DNA from: an uncultured Pluralibacter sp.
GTDB lineage: Bacteria > Pseudomonadota > Gammaproteobacteria > Enterobacterales > Enterobacteriaceae
Assembly (NCBI RefSeq): GCF_913775985.1
Contig: NZ_CAJYMB010000096.1
Coordinates: forward strand, 222,609 to 286,608
Direction: 5' to 3'
DNA length: 64,000 nt
The number at the start of each line of letters is the position of its first letter. Within the stretch, counting starts at the first letter, position 1. A program made the position numbers and the translations under genes. Positions 28,532 to 39,674 of the stretch are shown here, one piece after another. The notes beneath the pieces were generated by a model. The model did not search any database, was not told where the DNA came from, and saw nothing but the letters and a program-made list of their open reading frames with translations.

Positions 28532-31500
28532 CCGAGACCGCCGAGTCGTTAAATCCCCTGCGCCTGCCCCTGACCGGCGAGCGCCTGATTGAAGCCTCTG
28601 CGGGCACCGGAAAAACCTACACTATCGCCGCGCTCTATCTGCGGCTGCTGCTGGGCCTCGGCGGCGAAGCCGCCTTTATCCGCCCGGTGAACGTTGAAGA
28701 GCTGCTGGTGGTGACCTTCACCGAGGCCGCCACCGAAGAGCTTCGTGGCCGCATCCGCAGCAATATCCACGAGCTGCGGATTGCCTGCCTGCGTAACAGC
28801 ACAAGTAATCCCCTCTACGCCAGCCTGCTGGACGAAATCGACGATCGCGACGAGGCTGCCGAGGTGCTGCTGCTGGCGGAGCGCCAGATGGACGAAGCGG
28901 CGGTGTACACCATTCACGGCTTTTGCCAGCGCATGCTGAGCCTGAACGCCTTCGAATCGGGAATGCTGTTTGAGCAGACGCTTATCGAAGACGAGTCGCG
29001 GCTGCGCTTTCGCGCCTGCGCCGACTTCTGGCGGCGGCACTGCTATCCGCTGCCCCGGGAAGTGGCGGAGATGGTGCACGCCAGCTGGAAAGGCCCGCAG
29101 GAGCTGCTGAAGTCCATTGACCGCTATCTGCAGGGGGAAGCGCCGCGGATCAAAACGCCGCCGCAGGATGAAACCATCGAACAGCGCCACCGGCAGATCC
29201 TTGCGCAAATCAACGAGGTAAAAGCGCAGTGGCAGGCGGCATCTGCGGAAATTCCGGATATTCTTGAAGGTTCGGCGCTGGATCGCCGCAAGTTTAACCG
29301 CGGCAACCAGGGCAAGTGGATTGAGAAGGTGGACGCCTGGGCCAGCGAAGAGACCACCGGTTACCAGCTGCCCGACGCGCTGGAGAAATTTGCCCAGTCG
29401 TTTCTGCTGTCGCGCACCAAAGAGGGCGGCGAGCCGCCGCGACACCCGTTGTTTGACGCGGTCGAAGTGTTGGTTGCCGCGCCGCCTTCCCTCGACAGCC
29501 TGATTATCGCCCGGGCGATGAGTGAAATTCGCGAAGCGGTGGCCCAGGAGAAGCGCCGCCGGGGCGAGATGGGCTTTGACGACATGCTCAGCCGCCTCGA
29601 CGACGCCTTGCAAAGCGACAGCGGCGACGCGCTGGCTGCCGCTATCCGCCAGCGCTTTCCGGTGGCGATGATCGATGAATTTCAGGATACCGATCCCCAG
29701 CAGTACCGTATTTTTCGCCGCATCTGGCGCCGGCAGCCTGATACCGCGCTGCTGCTGATAGGCGATCCCAAGCAGGCGATTTACGCCTTTCGCGGCGCGG
29801 ACATTTTTACTTATATGCGCGCCCGCGGCGACGTCCCGGCGCACTACACGCTGGACACTAACTGGCGCTCGGCGCCGGGCGTCGTGGAGAGCGTCAACCG
29901 CCTGTTCAGCGGCACCGATAACCCGTTTATGTTCCGCGATATTCCCTTTCTGCCGGTAAAGTCCGCGGATAAAAATCACGATCTGCGGTTTGAGCTGGGC
30001 GGTAAAGTGCAGCCAGCGATGAATTTCTGGCTGATGCCCGGCAACAGCGTCAGCGCCGGGGATTATCAGAGCCACATGGCGAGCCTCTGCGCCGGGCAGA
30101 TCCGCGACTGGCTCAGCGGCGGGCAGCGCGGAGACGCGCTGTTGTGGCGCGGCGGCAGCGCTCGTCCGGTGCAGGCATCTGACATTACTGTGCTGGTGCG
30201 CAACCGCCAGGAGGCGGCGCTGGTGCGCGATGCCCTCAACGCGCTGGGCATTCCGTCAGTCTACCTCTCCAACCGCGACAGCGTTTTTGAAACCCCAGAG
30301 GCGCAGGATCTGCTGCGGCTGCTGCAGGCGGTGCTGGCACCGGAGCGGGAGAGCGGCCTGCGCAGCGCGCTCGCCAGCGCGCTCTTTGGCCTTAACGCGC
30401 AGCAGCTTGAAGTACTGAATCAGGACGAGCTGGCGTGGGATGCGCTGGTGGAGGAATTTACCGCCTACCGCCAGCTCTGGCAGCAGCGCGGAGTGATGGC
30501 GATGCTGCGGGCGCTGATGTCCGCCCGCCACCTGGCGGAAAACCTGCTGGCAACCCACGGCGGCGAGCGCCGCCTGACTGATATTCTGCACCTGAGCGAG
30601 CTGCTGCAGGAAGCGGCCGGGCAGCTTGAAAGCGAACACGCGCTGGTGCGCTGGCTATCGCAGCAGGTGGCCGGGCCGGACAGCGGCGCGTCATCGCAGC
30701 AGATGCGGCTGGAAAGCGACAGGCACCTGGTGCAAATCGTCACCGTGCATAAATCGAAAGGCCTCGAGTATTCCCTGGTATGGCTGCCGTTCATCGCCCG
30801 CTACCGCAAGCAGGATCAGGCGTTCTATCACGATCGCAGCACCTACGGCGCGGTGCTGGATCTCAACAAAAGCGACGAAAGCCTCGAACTGGCGGAGGCC
30901 GAGCGGCTGGCGGAAGATCTGCGCCTGCTGTACGTGGCTCTGACCCGCGCGGTCTGGCACTGCAGCCTCGGCATCGCGCCGCTCAGCGCGCGCCGCAGCG
31001 ATAAGGTGACCGACAGCGAGCTTCACCACAGTGCGCTCGGACGGCTGGTGCAGCGCGGCGAAGCGCGGGATGCCGACGGTCTGCAGGCCTGCCTCAACGC
31101 CCTGTGCAATGAACACATCGCCGTGTCGATCGCCGGGATGCCGGATGGCGAACCCTGGCAGGCGCTGGCGGCGGAAATGCCCGAACTGCGCGCCCGGGCG
31201 ATGCAGCGGCGCATTGCCGACGAGTGGCGGGTGACCAGCTACTCCGGCCTGCAGCAGCGCGGACACGGCAGCCTGGCGCAGGATCTGCTGCCGAAGCTGG
31301 ATATCGACGCCGCCGGCGCGCGGGGTGAGGTCTCAGAGGAGCCGGAACTCTCCCCGCATACTTTTCCCCGCGGCGCGTCGCCGGGTACCTTTCTGCACAG
31401 CCTGTTTGAAGAGATTGATTTTACCCAGCCGGTATCCGAAAGCTGGATGCAGGAGCAGCTCGAACGCAGCGGCTTCGATCCCGTCTGGGCCCCGGTGCTG

Positions 31501-32076
31501 ACCCGCTGGCTGGACGCCGTACTGCAGGCGCCGCTGCCGGGCACCGGCATTGCCCTGAACACGCTGGGGGAGAAGGATAAACAGGTGGAGCTGGAGTTCT
31601 ATCTGCCCATCGAGCAGCTGCTGTCTGCCGAGGCGCTGGATGCGCTGATCCGTCAATACGATCCGCTTTCTGCCGACTGCCCCCCGCTTGATTTTCGTCG
31701 GGTCAGCGGCATGCTGAAGGGCTTTATCGACCTTATTTTTCGCCGCGACGGGCGCTACTACCTGCTGGACTACAAATCGAACTGGCTTGGAGAAAGCCCT
31801 GAAGCCTACACCCAGGCTGCGATGGCGCAGGCCATGCAGGCGCACCGCTACGATCTGCAGTACCAGCTTTACAGCCTCGCGCTGCACCGCTACCTGCGCC
31901 ACCGGCTGCCGGACTATGACTACGATCGCCATTTCGGCGGCGTTATCTACCTGTTTCTGCGCGGAGTGGACGACAGCGGCAGCGGGCAGGGCATTTTTAC
32001 CACTCGCCCGGCGCGGGCGCTGATTGACGGGCTGGACGCGCTTTTCGCCGGTTCCCCCGAGGAGGCCGCATCGTGA
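28528..32076 (+). CDS. recB: Exodeoxyribonuclease V beta subunit (RecB)
   Basis: RecB supplies the 3'-to-5' helicase, the only nuclease site of RecBCD, and RecA loading. The 1182-aa protein has a Walker A motif with Lys29 (SAGTGKT), the helicase motifs [15 protein letters not shown] and [10 protein letters not shown], and a C-terminal nuclease domain with Asp1081 and Lys1083 in [10 protein letters not shown]. The start overlaps ptrA and the end overlaps recD, each by 4 bases, indicating translational coupling. Confidence 0.97.
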   Translation: MTETAESLNPLRLPLTGERLIEASAGTGKTYTIAALYLRLLLGLGGEAAFIRPVNVEELLVVTFTEAATEELRGRIRSNIHELRIACLRNSTSNPLYASLLDEIDDRDEAAEVLLLAERQMDEAAVYTIHGFCQRMLSLNAFESGMLFEQTLIEDESRLRFRACADFWRRHCYPLPREVAEMVHASWKGPQELLKSIDRYLQGEAPRIKTPPQDETIEQRHRQILAQINEVKAQWQAASAEIPDILEGSALDRRKFNRGNQGKWIEKVDAWASEETTGYQLPDALEKFAQSFLLSRTKEGGEPPRHPLFDAVEVLVAAPPSLDSLIIARAMSEIREAVAQEKRRRGEMGFDDMLSRLDDALQSDSGDALAAAIRQRFPVAMIDEFQDTDPQQYRIFRRIWRRQPDTALLLIGDPKQAIYAFRGADIFTYMRARGDVPAHYTLDTNWRSAPGVVESVNRLFSGTDNPFMFRDIPFLPVKSADKNHDLRFELGGKVQPAMNFWLMPGNSVSAGDYQSHMASLCAGQIRDWLSGGQRGDALLWRGGSARPVQASDITVLVRNRQEAALVRDALNALGIPSVYLSNRDSVFETPEAQDLLRLLQAVLAPERESGLRSALASALFGLNAQQLEVLNQDELAWDALVEEFTAYRQLWQQRGVMAMLRALMSARHLAENLLATHGGERRLTDILHLSELLQEAAGQLESEHALVRWLSQQVAGPDSGASSQQMRLESDRHLVQIVTVHKSKGLEYSLVWLPFIARYRKQDQAFYHDRSTYGAVLDLNKSDESLELAEAERLAEDLRLLYVALTRAVWHCSLGIAPLSARRSDKVTDSELHHSALGRLVQRGEARDADGLQACLNALCNEHIAVSIAGMPDGEPWQALAAEMPELRARAMQRRIADEWRVTSYSGLQQRGHGSLAQDLLPKLDIDAAGARGEVSEEPELSPHTFPRGASPGTFLHSLFEEIDFTQPVSESWMQEQLERSGFDPVWAPVLTRWLDAVLQAPLPGTGIALNTLGEKDKQVELEFYLPIEQLLSAEALDALIRQYDPLSADCPPLDFRRVSGMLKGFIDLIFRRDGRYYLLDYKSNWLGESPEAYTQAAMAQAMQAHRYDLQYQLYSLALHRYLRHRLPDYDYDRHFGGVIYLFLRGVDDSGSGQGIFTTRPARALIDGLDALFAGSPEEAAS

Positions 32077-33908
32077 GTATGGAAGCCCTGTTAACCGAGG
32101 CCGCCGCCGCGAAACTACTGCGTCCGCTGGACGTCCAGTTTGCCCTGATGGTCGCCCGCGACGACGCTCCGGCGGTGCTGCTGGCCGCGGCAATGCTCAG
32201 CCGCGACGTGGGGGAAGGGCACGTTTGCCTGCCGCTCTCGCGGATGCAGCCGGATGAAGAAGAAACGGGAAGGGCGCGCGCGCTCTGGCAGCAGCTATTT
32301 GCCCTCGCCGGGCCGCCGGAAATGATTGCCGCGCACCTCCAGCGTTCACCGGCGGTAAGCGCCGGTGACGACGCAACGCCGATGGTGCTCAGCGACGGGC
32401 GGCTCTATCTCAACCGGATGTGGCGCAACGAGCTGAGCGTCGCCCGTTTCTTTAGCGAGGCCGACGAGCCTGAGCAAGAGGATGAGTCGCCGCTAGCCTC
32501 CGCGCTGGCGGCGCTGTTTCCCCCTTCCGACGAGGTGGACTGGCAAAAAGTGGCCGCCGCGGTGGCTCTGACGCGCCGCATCTCGGTGATTTCCGGCGGG
32601 CCGGGCACCGGCAAAACCACCACCGTGGCCAGGCTGCTGGCGGCGCTGATCCAGACTCGCCAGCAGGCGCGCTGCCGGATCCGCCTCGCGGCACCCACCG
32701 GCAAGGCGGCGGCGCGGCTCACTGAATCGCTGGGCATCGCCCTGCGCCAGCTGCCGCTGAACGAGGTGCAGAAGGCGCTGCTGCCCGCGGAGGCCAGCAC
32801 GCTGCACCGTCTGCTGGGCATTCAGCCCGGCAGCCAGCGCGGGCGCTATCACGCCGGGAATCCGCTGCACCTCGACGTGCTGGTGGTGGACGAAGCCTCG
32901 ATGATCGATTTGCCGATGATGGCGCGCCTGATCGACGCTCTGCCGGCGCATGCGCGGGTGATTTTCCTCGGCGATCGCGATCAGCTCGCGTCCGTGGAGG
33001 CCGGCGCGGTGCTGGGGGATATCTGCGCGTGGGTCAACGCCGGCTATACCGCCGGACGGGCGCAGGCGCTAACGCGGCTTACCGGCACGCCGGTACCGGC
33101 AGGCGAGGGCCTGCAGGCTGGCGCGTTGCGCGACAGGCTGTGCCTGCTGCAAAAAAGCTATCGCTTCGGCAGTGATTCCGGCATCGGACAGCTGGCCCGG
33201 GCGGTGAACCACGGCGATCGCGCCGCGGTGCGGGCGGTTTTTCATCAGGGATTTGAAGATATCGCGCTGCGCCCGCTGGCCGACAGCGCGCAGTACGCGG
33301 AGATGCTTGACGACGCGCTGGCGGGCTACGGCGAGTATCTCGATCTGCTGAAAGCGCGGGCGGAACCGGCGGCGATCCTGTCCGCCTTTAACCGCTACCA
33401 GCTGCTGTGCGCCCTGCGGGAAGGGCCGTTCGGCGTCAGCGGGCTGAATGCCCAGCTGGAGCAGCTGCTGGCGCGCAGGCGCAAAATTACGCCGTCTGCA
33501 CATTCGCGCTGGTACGAAGGAAGACCGGTGATGATCGCGCGCAACGACAGCGCGCTGGGGCTGTATAACGGCGATATCGGTATTGCCCTGAACAGGGAGA
33601 ACGGTCTGCGGGTCTGGTTTCCGCTGCCGGACGGCACCCTCAAGTCGGTGCAGCCGAGCCGCCTGCCGGAGCACGATACGGCCTGGGCGATGACGGTGCA
33701 TAAATCCCAGGGTTCTGAGTTTCATCATGCGGCGCTGGTGCTGCCGGACCGCAGCGTGCCGGTGGTTACCCGCGAGCTGGTGTATACCGCCATTACCCGC
33801 GCCAGGCAGCGGCTGTCGCTGTACGCTGATGAAAAGCTGCTGGCGCAGGCCATTACCGTTCGCACCGAGCGCCGGAGCGGGCTGGCATCGCTGTTTGCCC
33901 AGCTGTAG
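32073..33908 (+). CDS. recD: Exodeoxyribonuclease V alpha subunit (RecD)
   Basis: RecD is the 5'-to-3' helicase motor of RecBCD. The 611-aa protein begins at GTG 32073, overlapping the recB stop (GTGA). Walker A is GGPGTGKTT with Lys181, Walker B is VVDEASMID, and the C-terminal UvrD-like motif is [13 protein letters not shown] followed by [11 protein letters not shown]. It ends 38 bases before the convergent argA. Confidence 0.97.
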   Translation: MSMEALLTEAAAAKLLRPLDVQFALMVARDDAPAVLLAAAMLSRDVGEGHVCLPLSRMQPDEEETGRARALWQQLFALAGPPEMIAAHLQRSPAVSAGDDATPMVLSDGRLYLNRMWRNELSVARFFSEADEPEQEDESPLASALAALFPPSDEVDWQKVAAAVALTRRISVISGGPGTGKTTTVARLLAALIQTRQQARCRIRLAAPTGKAAARLTESLGIALRQLPLNEVQKALLPAEASTLHRLLGIQPGSQRGRYHAGNPLHLDVLVVDEASMIDLPMMARLIDALPAHARVIFLGDRDQLASVEAGAVLGDICAWVNAGYTAGRAQALTRLTGTPVPAGEGLQAGALRDRLCLLQKSYRFGSDSGIGQLARAVNHGDRAAVRAVFHQGFEDIALRPLADSAQYAEMLDDALAGYGEYLDLLKARAEPAAILSAFNRYQLLCALREGPFGVSGLNAQLEQLLARRRKITPSAHSRWYEGRPVMIARNDSALGLYNGDIGIALNRENGLRVWFPLPDGTLKSVQPSRLPEHDTAWAMTVHKSQGSEFHHAALVLPDRSVPVVTRELVYTAITRARQRLSLYADEKLLAQAITVRTERRSGLASLFAQL

Positions 33909-33919
33909 CGGAGAGTCTA

Positions 33920-33937
33920 CCGGGCGGAGCCGCCCGG
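33920..33937. terminator. Hairpin between recD and argA
   Basis: A perfect 8-bp inverted repeat (CCGGGCGG at 33920-33927 and CCGCCCGG at 33930-33937) lies between two convergent genes. It has no T tract, so it may act with Rho or simply protect 3' ends. Confidence 0.5.
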
Positions 33938-33946
33938 CAGCGCGCC

Positions 33947-35278
33947 TCAGGCCAGATCGGCCATCAGCACTTTTGAGCGGCGCTGGTAGTTGTACATCTG
34001 CTTTTTGCTTTCCGGCAGCAGGTCGATTTCCACCGGTGTGAAGCCGCGCTCCTGGAACCAGTGGATGCTGCGGGTGGTGAGCACGAACAGTTTATCCAGC
34101 CCCATCTGCCGGGCCTGGGCCGCCACGCGCTCCAGCAGCACTTCACCCCGCGCCGAGCTGCGGTAGTCCGGATGCACCGCCACACAGGCCATCTCGCCGA
34201 TGCGCTCTTCCGGGAAAGGGTAGAGCGCCGCGCAGGCGATAGTAGTGCCGTCGCGCTGGATCACCGTAAACTTGTCTATCTCCATTTCCAGCTGCTCGCG
34301 GGAGCGGCGCACCAGAATGCCCTGCTGCTCCAGCGGCTGGATCAGTTCCAGAATGCCGCCGATGTCGTTGATGGTAGCGCGGCGGATCTGCTCCGCGCTC
34401 TCCATCACAATCTGGGTGCCGATGCCGTCGCGGGAGAACAGCTCCTGCAGCAGAGTGCCGTTTTCCTGGTAGCTAATCAGGTGGCAGCGGCGCACGCCGC
34501 TGCGGCAAGCTTTGATCGCGCCGCGCAGGAAGCGCGCGGTGCCGGAGTAGTTGTCGCCTTCCGCTTCCAGCGTCTCTACCCGGGCCTGGGCCTCGTTGGG
34601 AAACAGCTCGGAGACAATCTCGCCCTGCTCGTTATAAACCCCCTGCGAGGAACAGAAGCCGATCATTTTCTCGGCCTTGAGCTTAATGGCCAGCTGGGTG
34701 GCAATCTCTTCTGACGTCAGGTTGAAGCTTTCGCCGGTGACCGATACCGCCACCGGGCCCATCAGCACGATGGCGCCGCTGTCGAGCTGGCGGTGAATGG
34801 CGTCTTCGTCGATGCGGCGGATGCGGCCGCTGTGGCAGTAGTCCACGCCGTCGTCCACGCCCAGCGGCTGGGCGATAATGAAGTTGCCGCTGACCACATT
34901 AATATGCGCGCCCTGCAGCGGCGTGTTGCCCAGGCTCATGGAGAGACGGGCGGTAATATCCAGCTGCAGCGTGCCGGCGGCCTGCTTTACCAGCTCCAGG
35001 GTTTTAGCATCGGTGACGCGGGTATGCTTGTGGTAAACCGGCTCGTGGTGATGGGCGGCAAGATTGGCGTCAATTTGCGGACGCGCGCCGTAGACCAGCA
35101 CCAGGCGAATGCCGAGACTGTGCAGCAGGCCGATGTCGTTGACGATGCTTGAAAAGTTATCGTGCTCGATGGCTTCGCCGCCCAGCATGATCACGAAAGT
35201 TTTGCCGCGATGGGCGTTGATATAGGGAACGGAATGACGAAATCCCTCAACCAGCTCGGTTCTGCGTTCCTGTACCAC
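33947..35278 (-). CDS. argA: N-acetylglutamate synthase
   Basis: ArgA makes N-acetylglutamate from glutamate and acetyl-CoA, the first and arginine-inhibited step of arginine synthesis. The 443-aa protein matches E. coli from GTG 35278 ([13 protein letters not shown]). It has an amino acid kinase-like domain (about residues 25-280, [13 protein letters not shown]) and a C-terminal GNAT domain (about 295-430, with [18 protein letters not shown]). Tandem ARG boxes lie just upstream of the start. Confidence 0.96.
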   Translation of the reverse strand: MVQERRTELVEGFRHSVPYINAHRGKTFVIMLGGEAIEHDNFSSIVNDIGLLHSLGIRLVLVYGARPQIDANLAAHHHEPVYHKHTRVTDAKTLELVKQAAGTLQLDITARLSMSLGNTPLQGAHINVVSGNFIIAQPLGVDDGVDYCHSGRIRRIDEDAIHRQLDSGAIVLMGPVAVSVTGESFNLTSEEIATQLAIKLKAEKMIGFCSSQGVYNEQGEIVSELFPNEAQARVETLEAEGDNYSGTARFLRGAIKACRSGVRRCHLISYQENGTLLQELFSRDGIGTQIVMESAEQIRRATINDIGGILELIQPLEQQGILVRRSREQLEMEIDKFTVIQRDGTTIACAALYPFPEERIGEMACVAVHPDYRSSARGEVLLERVAAQARQMGLDKLFVLTTRSIHWFQERGFTPVEIDLLPESKKQMYNYQRRSKVLMADLA

Positions 35279-35289
35279 AGCCTGACCTC

Positions 35290-35328
35290 TATGAATGTTT
35301 ATTCGCAATTAGTATATTTTTATTCTGT
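35290..35328 (-). promoter_or_regulatory. Tandem ARG boxes (ArgR operator) of argA
   Basis: TATGAATGTTTATTCGCA (35290-35307) and AGTATATTTTTATTCTGT (35311-35328) are two imperfect 18-bp ARG boxes (TGAAT-N4-ATTCA core) separated by exactly 3 bases, the arrangement bound by hexameric ArgR. The first is strong; the second keeps 7 of 10 fixed positions. They lie between the argA start and its upstream promoter region. Confidence 0.75.
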
Positions 35329-35505
35329 TTTAGCGGCGAGTGCAAGCAACAATTTTCAAACAAATGGTTCAATTATGCTCACCGGCGCGGCGTATCTTCA
35401 TAATGTTTACCCTTTTATGGATGACAGGTTATGCGCCTTTGGTTACAGTTTCCGGTTCAACAGCTTGTTAAAAAAAGTGAAACCAGTTTTTTGCTCGGGA
35501 GTTGC

Positions 35506-36759
35506 ATGTCTGGAAGTCAGTCGGGATTAAGCCGCCGCCGTTTTATTAAAGGCGCAGGGGCAATGTGGTTGCTGAGCGTCAGCCAGGTTGGGCTGGCGGC
35601 CGCGAGCCACGTTGTGGCGGTGCGCGTGTGGCCCGCCTCCACCTATACGCGGGTGACGGTGGAATCGAATCAGGTGCTGAAATATAAGCAGTTCGCCCTG
35701 AGCCATCCCGACAGGCTGGTGGTGGATCTGGAGGGCGTTAACCTCAATTCGGTGCTGAAAGGCATGGGTGCCCAGATCCGCGGCGACGATCCTTTCATCA
35801 AATCCGCCCGGGTAGGCCAGTTCGATCCGCAGACCGTGCGGATGGTGTTTGAGCTTAAGCAGAATGTTAAGCCGCAGATGTTTGCCCTGGCGCCGGTGGC
35901 CGGCTTTAAAGAGCGCCTGGTGCTGGATCTCTATCCGGCAAACGCTACCGACGTGCAGGATCCGCTCCTTGCGCTGCTGGAGGATTACAACAAGGGCGAT
36001 CTGGAGAAGCAGGTGCCGCCCGCCGCCAGTGGACCGCAGCCGGGCCGGGCAGGGCGCGACAGGCCGATCGTCATCATGCTCGATCCAGGCCACGGCGGCG
36101 AAGACTCCGGTGCGGTGGGCAAATACCGCACCCGCGAAAAGGACGTGGTGCTGAAAATTGCCCGCCGCCTGAAGGCGCTCATTGATAAAGAGCGCAACAT
36201 GAAAGCCTACATGACCCGCAACGAAGACGTCTTTATTCCGCTGAAAGTGCGGGTGGCGAAAGCGCAGAAACAGCGCGCGGATCTGTTCGTGTCGATTCAC
36301 GCCGATGCCTTTACCAGCCGCCAGCCGCGCGGTTCCTCGGTATTTGCGCTCTCTACGCGCGGAGCCACCAGCACCGCGGCAAAATATCTCGCCCAGACAC
36401 AGAACGCCTCAGATCTCATCGGCGGCGTCAGCAAGAGCGGCGATCGCTACGTCGACCACACGATGTTCGATATGGTCCAGTCACTCACCATCACCGATAG
36501 CCTGAAATTCGGCAAAGCGGTACTCGGCAAGCTTGGGCGGGTTAACAAACTGCATAAAAATCACGTTGAGCAGGCCGGATTCGCGGTGCTGAAAGCGCCC
36601 GATATTCCGTCGATTCTGGTGGAGACCGCCTTTATCAGCAACGTTGCGGAGGAGCGCAAGCTCAAAACGGCGAAGTTCCAGCAGGAAGTGGCGGAGTCGA
36701 TTCTGGCGGGGATTAAGGCGTATTTCTCGGACAGTGCGACGCTGGCGCGGCGCAGATGA
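35506..36759 (+). CDS. amiC: N-acetylmuramoyl-L-alanine amidase AmiC
   Basis: AmiC cleaves septal peptidoglycan during daughter-cell separation, activated by NlpD. The 417-aa protein starts at ATG 35506 behind GGGAG. It has a twin-arginine signal ([13 protein letters not shown]), an AMIN septal-targeting domain (about residues 30-135), and a zinc amidase domain (about 190-410) with [10 protein letters not shown] and SIHADAF. It is divergent from argA. Confidence 0.96.
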   Translation: MSGSQSGLSRRRFIKGAGAMWLLSVSQVGLAAASHVVAVRVWPASTYTRVTVESNQVLKYKQFALSHPDRLVVDLEGVNLNSVLKGMGAQIRGDDPFIKSARVGQFDPQTVRMVFELKQNVKPQMFALAPVAGFKERLVLDLYPANATDVQDPLLALLEDYNKGDLEKQVPPAASGPQPGRAGRDRPIVIMLDPGHGGEDSGAVGKYRTREKDVVLKIARRLKALIDKERNMKAYMTRNEDVFIPLKVRVAKAQKQRADLFVSIHADAFTSRQPRGSSVFALSTRGATSTAAKYLAQTQNASDLIGGVSKSGDRYVDHTMFDMVQSLTITDSLKFGKAVLGKLGRVNKLHKNHVEQAGFAVLKAPDIPSILVETAFISNVAEERKLKTAKFQQEVAESILAGIKAYFSDSATLARRR

Positions 36760-36860
36760 TCTCTGGTGCGGCGCTTAATAAAGGCGCCGCGCGGTAATTG
36801 CGTTAAATAAAGAAGCGTGTAGAGGTGAGAGCGGCAGGCGCTTTTAACAAAGTACAAAAA

Positions 36861-36884
36861 CAAAAAAACACCCGTTAAGGTGCC
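36861..36884 (-). terminator. Terminator of the initiator tRNA operon
   Basis: On the minus strand CACC, a short loop and GGGTG are followed by a run of seven Ts and then GTTTTTG. It lies 16 bases past the 3' end of the distal tRNA. Confidence 0.8.
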
Positions 36885-36899
36885 TATTGTTTAATGAAG

Positions 36900-36976
<77 letters not shown>

Positions 36977-37030
36977 TCCGTCATTTACCTTGCTAAGCAG
37001 GTAAATCTTACTACATGTCTTACTTTTAAT

Positions 37031-37107
<77 letters not shown>

Positions 37108-37120
37108 TCCGTGGATGCGC

Positions 37121-37148
37121 ACTATACTCAGCTCACGTTTCTATGCAA
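37121..37148 (-). promoter_or_regulatory. Promoter of the initiator tRNA operon
   Basis: On the minus strand a -35 element TTGCAT (37143-37148) and a -10 element TATAGT (37121-37126) are 16 bases apart, followed by a GC-rich discriminator (GCGC) typical of stringently controlled stable-RNA promoters. Confidence 0.8.
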
Positions 37149-37318
37149 CCCTTTTTTCTGGTAAAGCGCTAATTTCTCGTGTAAGTGGGTAAAAAGGGGG
37201 CTGTTTGTCGCTTTTTTATTCAATTCCCGTCGGGTAGCTCGTTATCACATTTCAATAGCCCCGGTGGTTTGTTATCTTCATCACGCATTCCGCTTATGTA
37301 TAAAGAAGAAGAGATATT

Positions 37319-38422
37319 ATGAAAGGACGTTGGGCAAAAATAGTGGCAACAGGCGCGCTGGTCGCGATGCTCGCAGCCTGTTCGTCTAAACCGACCGATC
37401 GTGGTCAGCAGTACAACGACGGCAAGTTCCGTCAGCCTTTCTCTCTGGTTAATCAGCCTGACGCCGTGGGCGCGCCGATTAACGGTGGCGACTTCGCCCA
37501 GCAGATCAACGAAATTCGTAACGCGTCGCCGCGCCTGTACGGCAATCAGAGCGGCGTGTTCAATGCGGTGCAGGAGTGGCTGCGCGCAGGCGGCGATACC
37601 CGCACTCTCAAGCAGTACGGCCTTGACGCCTGGCAGATGCAGGGCGCTGACAACTACGGCAACGTGCAGTTTACCGGCTACTACACGCCGGTGGTTCAGG
37701 CCCGCCACACCCGCCAGGGTGAGTTCCAGTATCCTATCTACCGCATGCCGCCCAAGCGCGGCCGCCTGCCGTCCCGCGCCGGTATCTACGCCGGACAGCT
37801 TAGCGACCGCTACGTGCTGGCCTACAGCAACTCCCTGATGGACAACTTTATTATGGACGTGCAGGGCAGTGGCTACATCGACTTCGGCGACGGCTCGCCG
37901 CTCAACTTCTTTAGCTACGCCGGGAAAAACGGCTGGCCCTACCGCAGCATCGGTAAAGTGCTGATCGATCAGGGTGAAGTGAAAAGAGAGGATATGTCGA
38001 TGCAGGCTATCCGCCACTGGGGAGAAACCCACAGCGAGGCGGAAGTGCGCGCGCTGCTTGAGGCCAACCCGTCCTTCGTCTTCTTCAAACCGCAGTCCTT
38101 TGCGCCGGTGAAAGGCGCCAGCGCCGTGCCGCTGGTGGGCCGCGCTTCGGTAGCATCCGATCGCAGCATCGTTCCTGCAGGCACCACGCTGCTGGCGGAA
38201 GTCCCGCTGCTGGATAACAACGGCAAGTTTAACGGCCGCTACGAGCTGCGCCTGATGGTCGCGCTGGATGTGGGCGGCGCCATTAAAGGCCAGCACTTCG
38301 ATATCTATCAGGGCATTGGATCCGAGGCCGGGCACCGCGCGGGCTGGTACAATCATTACGGCCGCGTCTGGGTATTGCGCAGCGCGCCGGGCGCCGGTAA
38401 CGGCAACGTGTTTCGTGGTTAA
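37319..38422 (+). CDS. mltA: Membrane-bound lytic murein transglycosylase A
   Basis: MltA is an outer-membrane lipoprotein that cleaves the glycan strands of peptidoglycan with formation of anhydro-muropeptides. The 367-aa precursor has a lipobox LAAC (Cys21). The MltA and 3D domains are intact, including the region VALDVGGAIKGQHFDIYQG with the catalytic aspartate. tcdA follows 11 bases later. Confidence 0.96.
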   Translation: MKGRWAKIVATGALVAMLAACSSKPTDRGQQYNDGKFRQPFSLVNQPDAVGAPINGGDFAQQINEIRNASPRLYGNQSGVFNAVQEWLRAGGDTRTLKQYGLDAWQMQGADNYGNVQFTGYYTPVVQARHTRQGEFQYPIYRMPPKRGRLPSRAGIYAGQLSDRYVLAYSNSLMDNFIMDVQGSGYIDFGDGSPLNFFSYAGKNGWPYRSIGKVLIDQGEVKREDMSMQAIRHWGETHSEAEVRALLEANPSFVFFKPQSFAPVKGASAVPLVGRASVASDRSIVPAGTTLLAEVPLLDNNGKFNGRYELRLMVALDVGGAIKGQHFDIYQGIGSEAGHRAGWYNHYGRVWVLRSAPGAGNGNVFRG

Positions 38423-38433
38423 GTGAGTTTGTT

Positions 38434-39240
38434 ATGTCAGTAGTAATTAGCGACGCCTGGCGCCAGCGGTTTGGCGGCACGGCGCGTTTGTACGGCGAGA
38501 AGGCGCTGCAGCTGTTTGCCGACGCGCACGTGTGCGTGGTCGGCATCGGCGGCGTGGGCTCCTGGGCTGCCGAAGCCCTGGCGCGCACCGGCATCGGCGC
38601 CATTACGATGATCGATATGGACGACGTCTGCGTGACTAACACCAACCGGCAGGTTCACGCCCTGGGCGGCAACGTCGGGCTGGCGAAGGCCGAGGTGATG
38701 GCGGAGCGCATCCGCCTGATCAATCCCGAGTGCCGGATCACCGTCATTGATGATTTCGTTACCCCGGACAACGTCGCTGAGTACATGAGCGGCGGCTTCA
38801 GCTACGTGATTGACGCCATCGACAGCGTGCGCCCGAAGGCGGCGCTTATCTCCTGGTGCCGCCGCTATAAAGTGCCGCTGGTCACCACCGGCGGCGCGGG
38901 CGGGCAGACCGATCCGACGCAGATCCAGGTGGCCGATCTGGCGAAAACCATTCAGGATCCGCTGGCGGCCAAGCTGCGTGAGCGGCTCAAAAACGATTTT
39001 GGGGTGGTGAAAAACAGCAAGGGCAAGCTGGGCGTTGACTGCGTGTTCTCCAGCGAGGCGCTGGTTTATCCGCAGTCAGATGGTTCAGTGTGCGCGATGA
39101 AAAGCACCGCGGAGGGGCCAAAGCGGATGGACTGCGCTTCCGGCTTCGGCGCGGCCACCATGGTAACCGCCACCTTCGGCTTTGTTGCCGTGTCCCACGC
39201 CCTGAAAAAGATGATGGCGAAGGCCGAACGTCAGGCCTGA
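38434..39240 (+). CDS. tcdA: tRNA threonylcarbamoyladenosine dehydratase (CsdL)
   Basis: TcdA is an E1-like, ATP-dependent enzyme that cyclises t6A37 to ct6A in tRNAs that read ANN codons. The 268-aa protein has the nucleotide motif GIGGVG at residues 37-42 and the metal- and cysteine-containing regions VDCVFSSEA and RMDCASGFG. It overlaps the convergent csdE by 10 bases. CsdA and CsdE deliver sulfur-handling functions needed for ct6A in vivo, so the three genes form a functional group. Confidence 0.95.
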   Translation: MSVVISDAWRQRFGGTARLYGEKALQLFADAHVCVVGIGGVGSWAAEALARTGIGAITMIDMDDVCVTNTNRQVHALGGNVGLAKAEVMAERIRLINPECRITVIDDFVTPDNVAEYMSGGFSYVIDAIDSVRPKAALISWCRRYKVPLVTTGGAGGQTDPTQIQVADLAKTIQDPLAAKLRERLKNDFGVVKNSKGKLGVDCVFSSEALVYPQSDGSVCAMKSTAEGPKRMDCASGFGAATMVTATFGFVAVSHALKKMMAKAERQA

Positions 39241-39674
39241 GCCTCGCGGGCGGCGGCGAGTACCGCGTCGCCCAGCGCCGTCAGCCCCTGACTGCGCGAG
39301 GCGCTGAGCTGGCCGCGCAGGCCCAGCTCGTCAAACAGCGCCAGCGGATCCCCCGCCAGCAGCTGCGCGGGACTTTTCCCGTCTACTGCGGCCAGCAGCA
39401 CCGCCAGCAGCCCCTTCACAATTCTGCCCTCGCTGTCGCCGTAAAAGTGCAGCGTGCCTTCGGTTGCGCGGCTGTAGCCCAGCCAGACGCGGTTTTCGCA
39501 GCCGGCAATTTCCCGCGCCTGCGCTTTTAACGCATCAGGCAGCGGCGGGAGCCGCTTGCCGAGCAGGATCAGCTGGCGATATTTATCTTCCCACTGGCTG
39601 AGCGGGGCAAATGTCTGACGAAGCGCGTCCTCAGAGAGGACGGTGCCGGACTGAAGCGGTGCAGATGCGGTCAT
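39231..39674 (-). CDS. csdE: Sulfur acceptor protein CsdE
   Basis: CsdE is a SufE-like protein that takes persulfide sulfur from CsdA. The 147-aa protein keeps the acceptor cysteine, Cys59, in [10 protein letters not shown] (Cys61 in E. coli), and the C-terminal helices. Its ATG directly abuts the csdA stop (TAAATG), so it is the second gene of a csdA-csdE operon. Confidence 0.95.
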   Translation of the reverse strand: MTASAPLQSGTVLSEDALRQTFAPLSQWEDKYRQLILLGKRLPPLPDALKAQAREIAGCENRVWLGYSRATEGTLHFYGDSEGRIVKGLLAVLLAAVDGKSPAQLLAGDPLALFDELGLRGQLSASRSQGLTALGDAVLAAAREAQA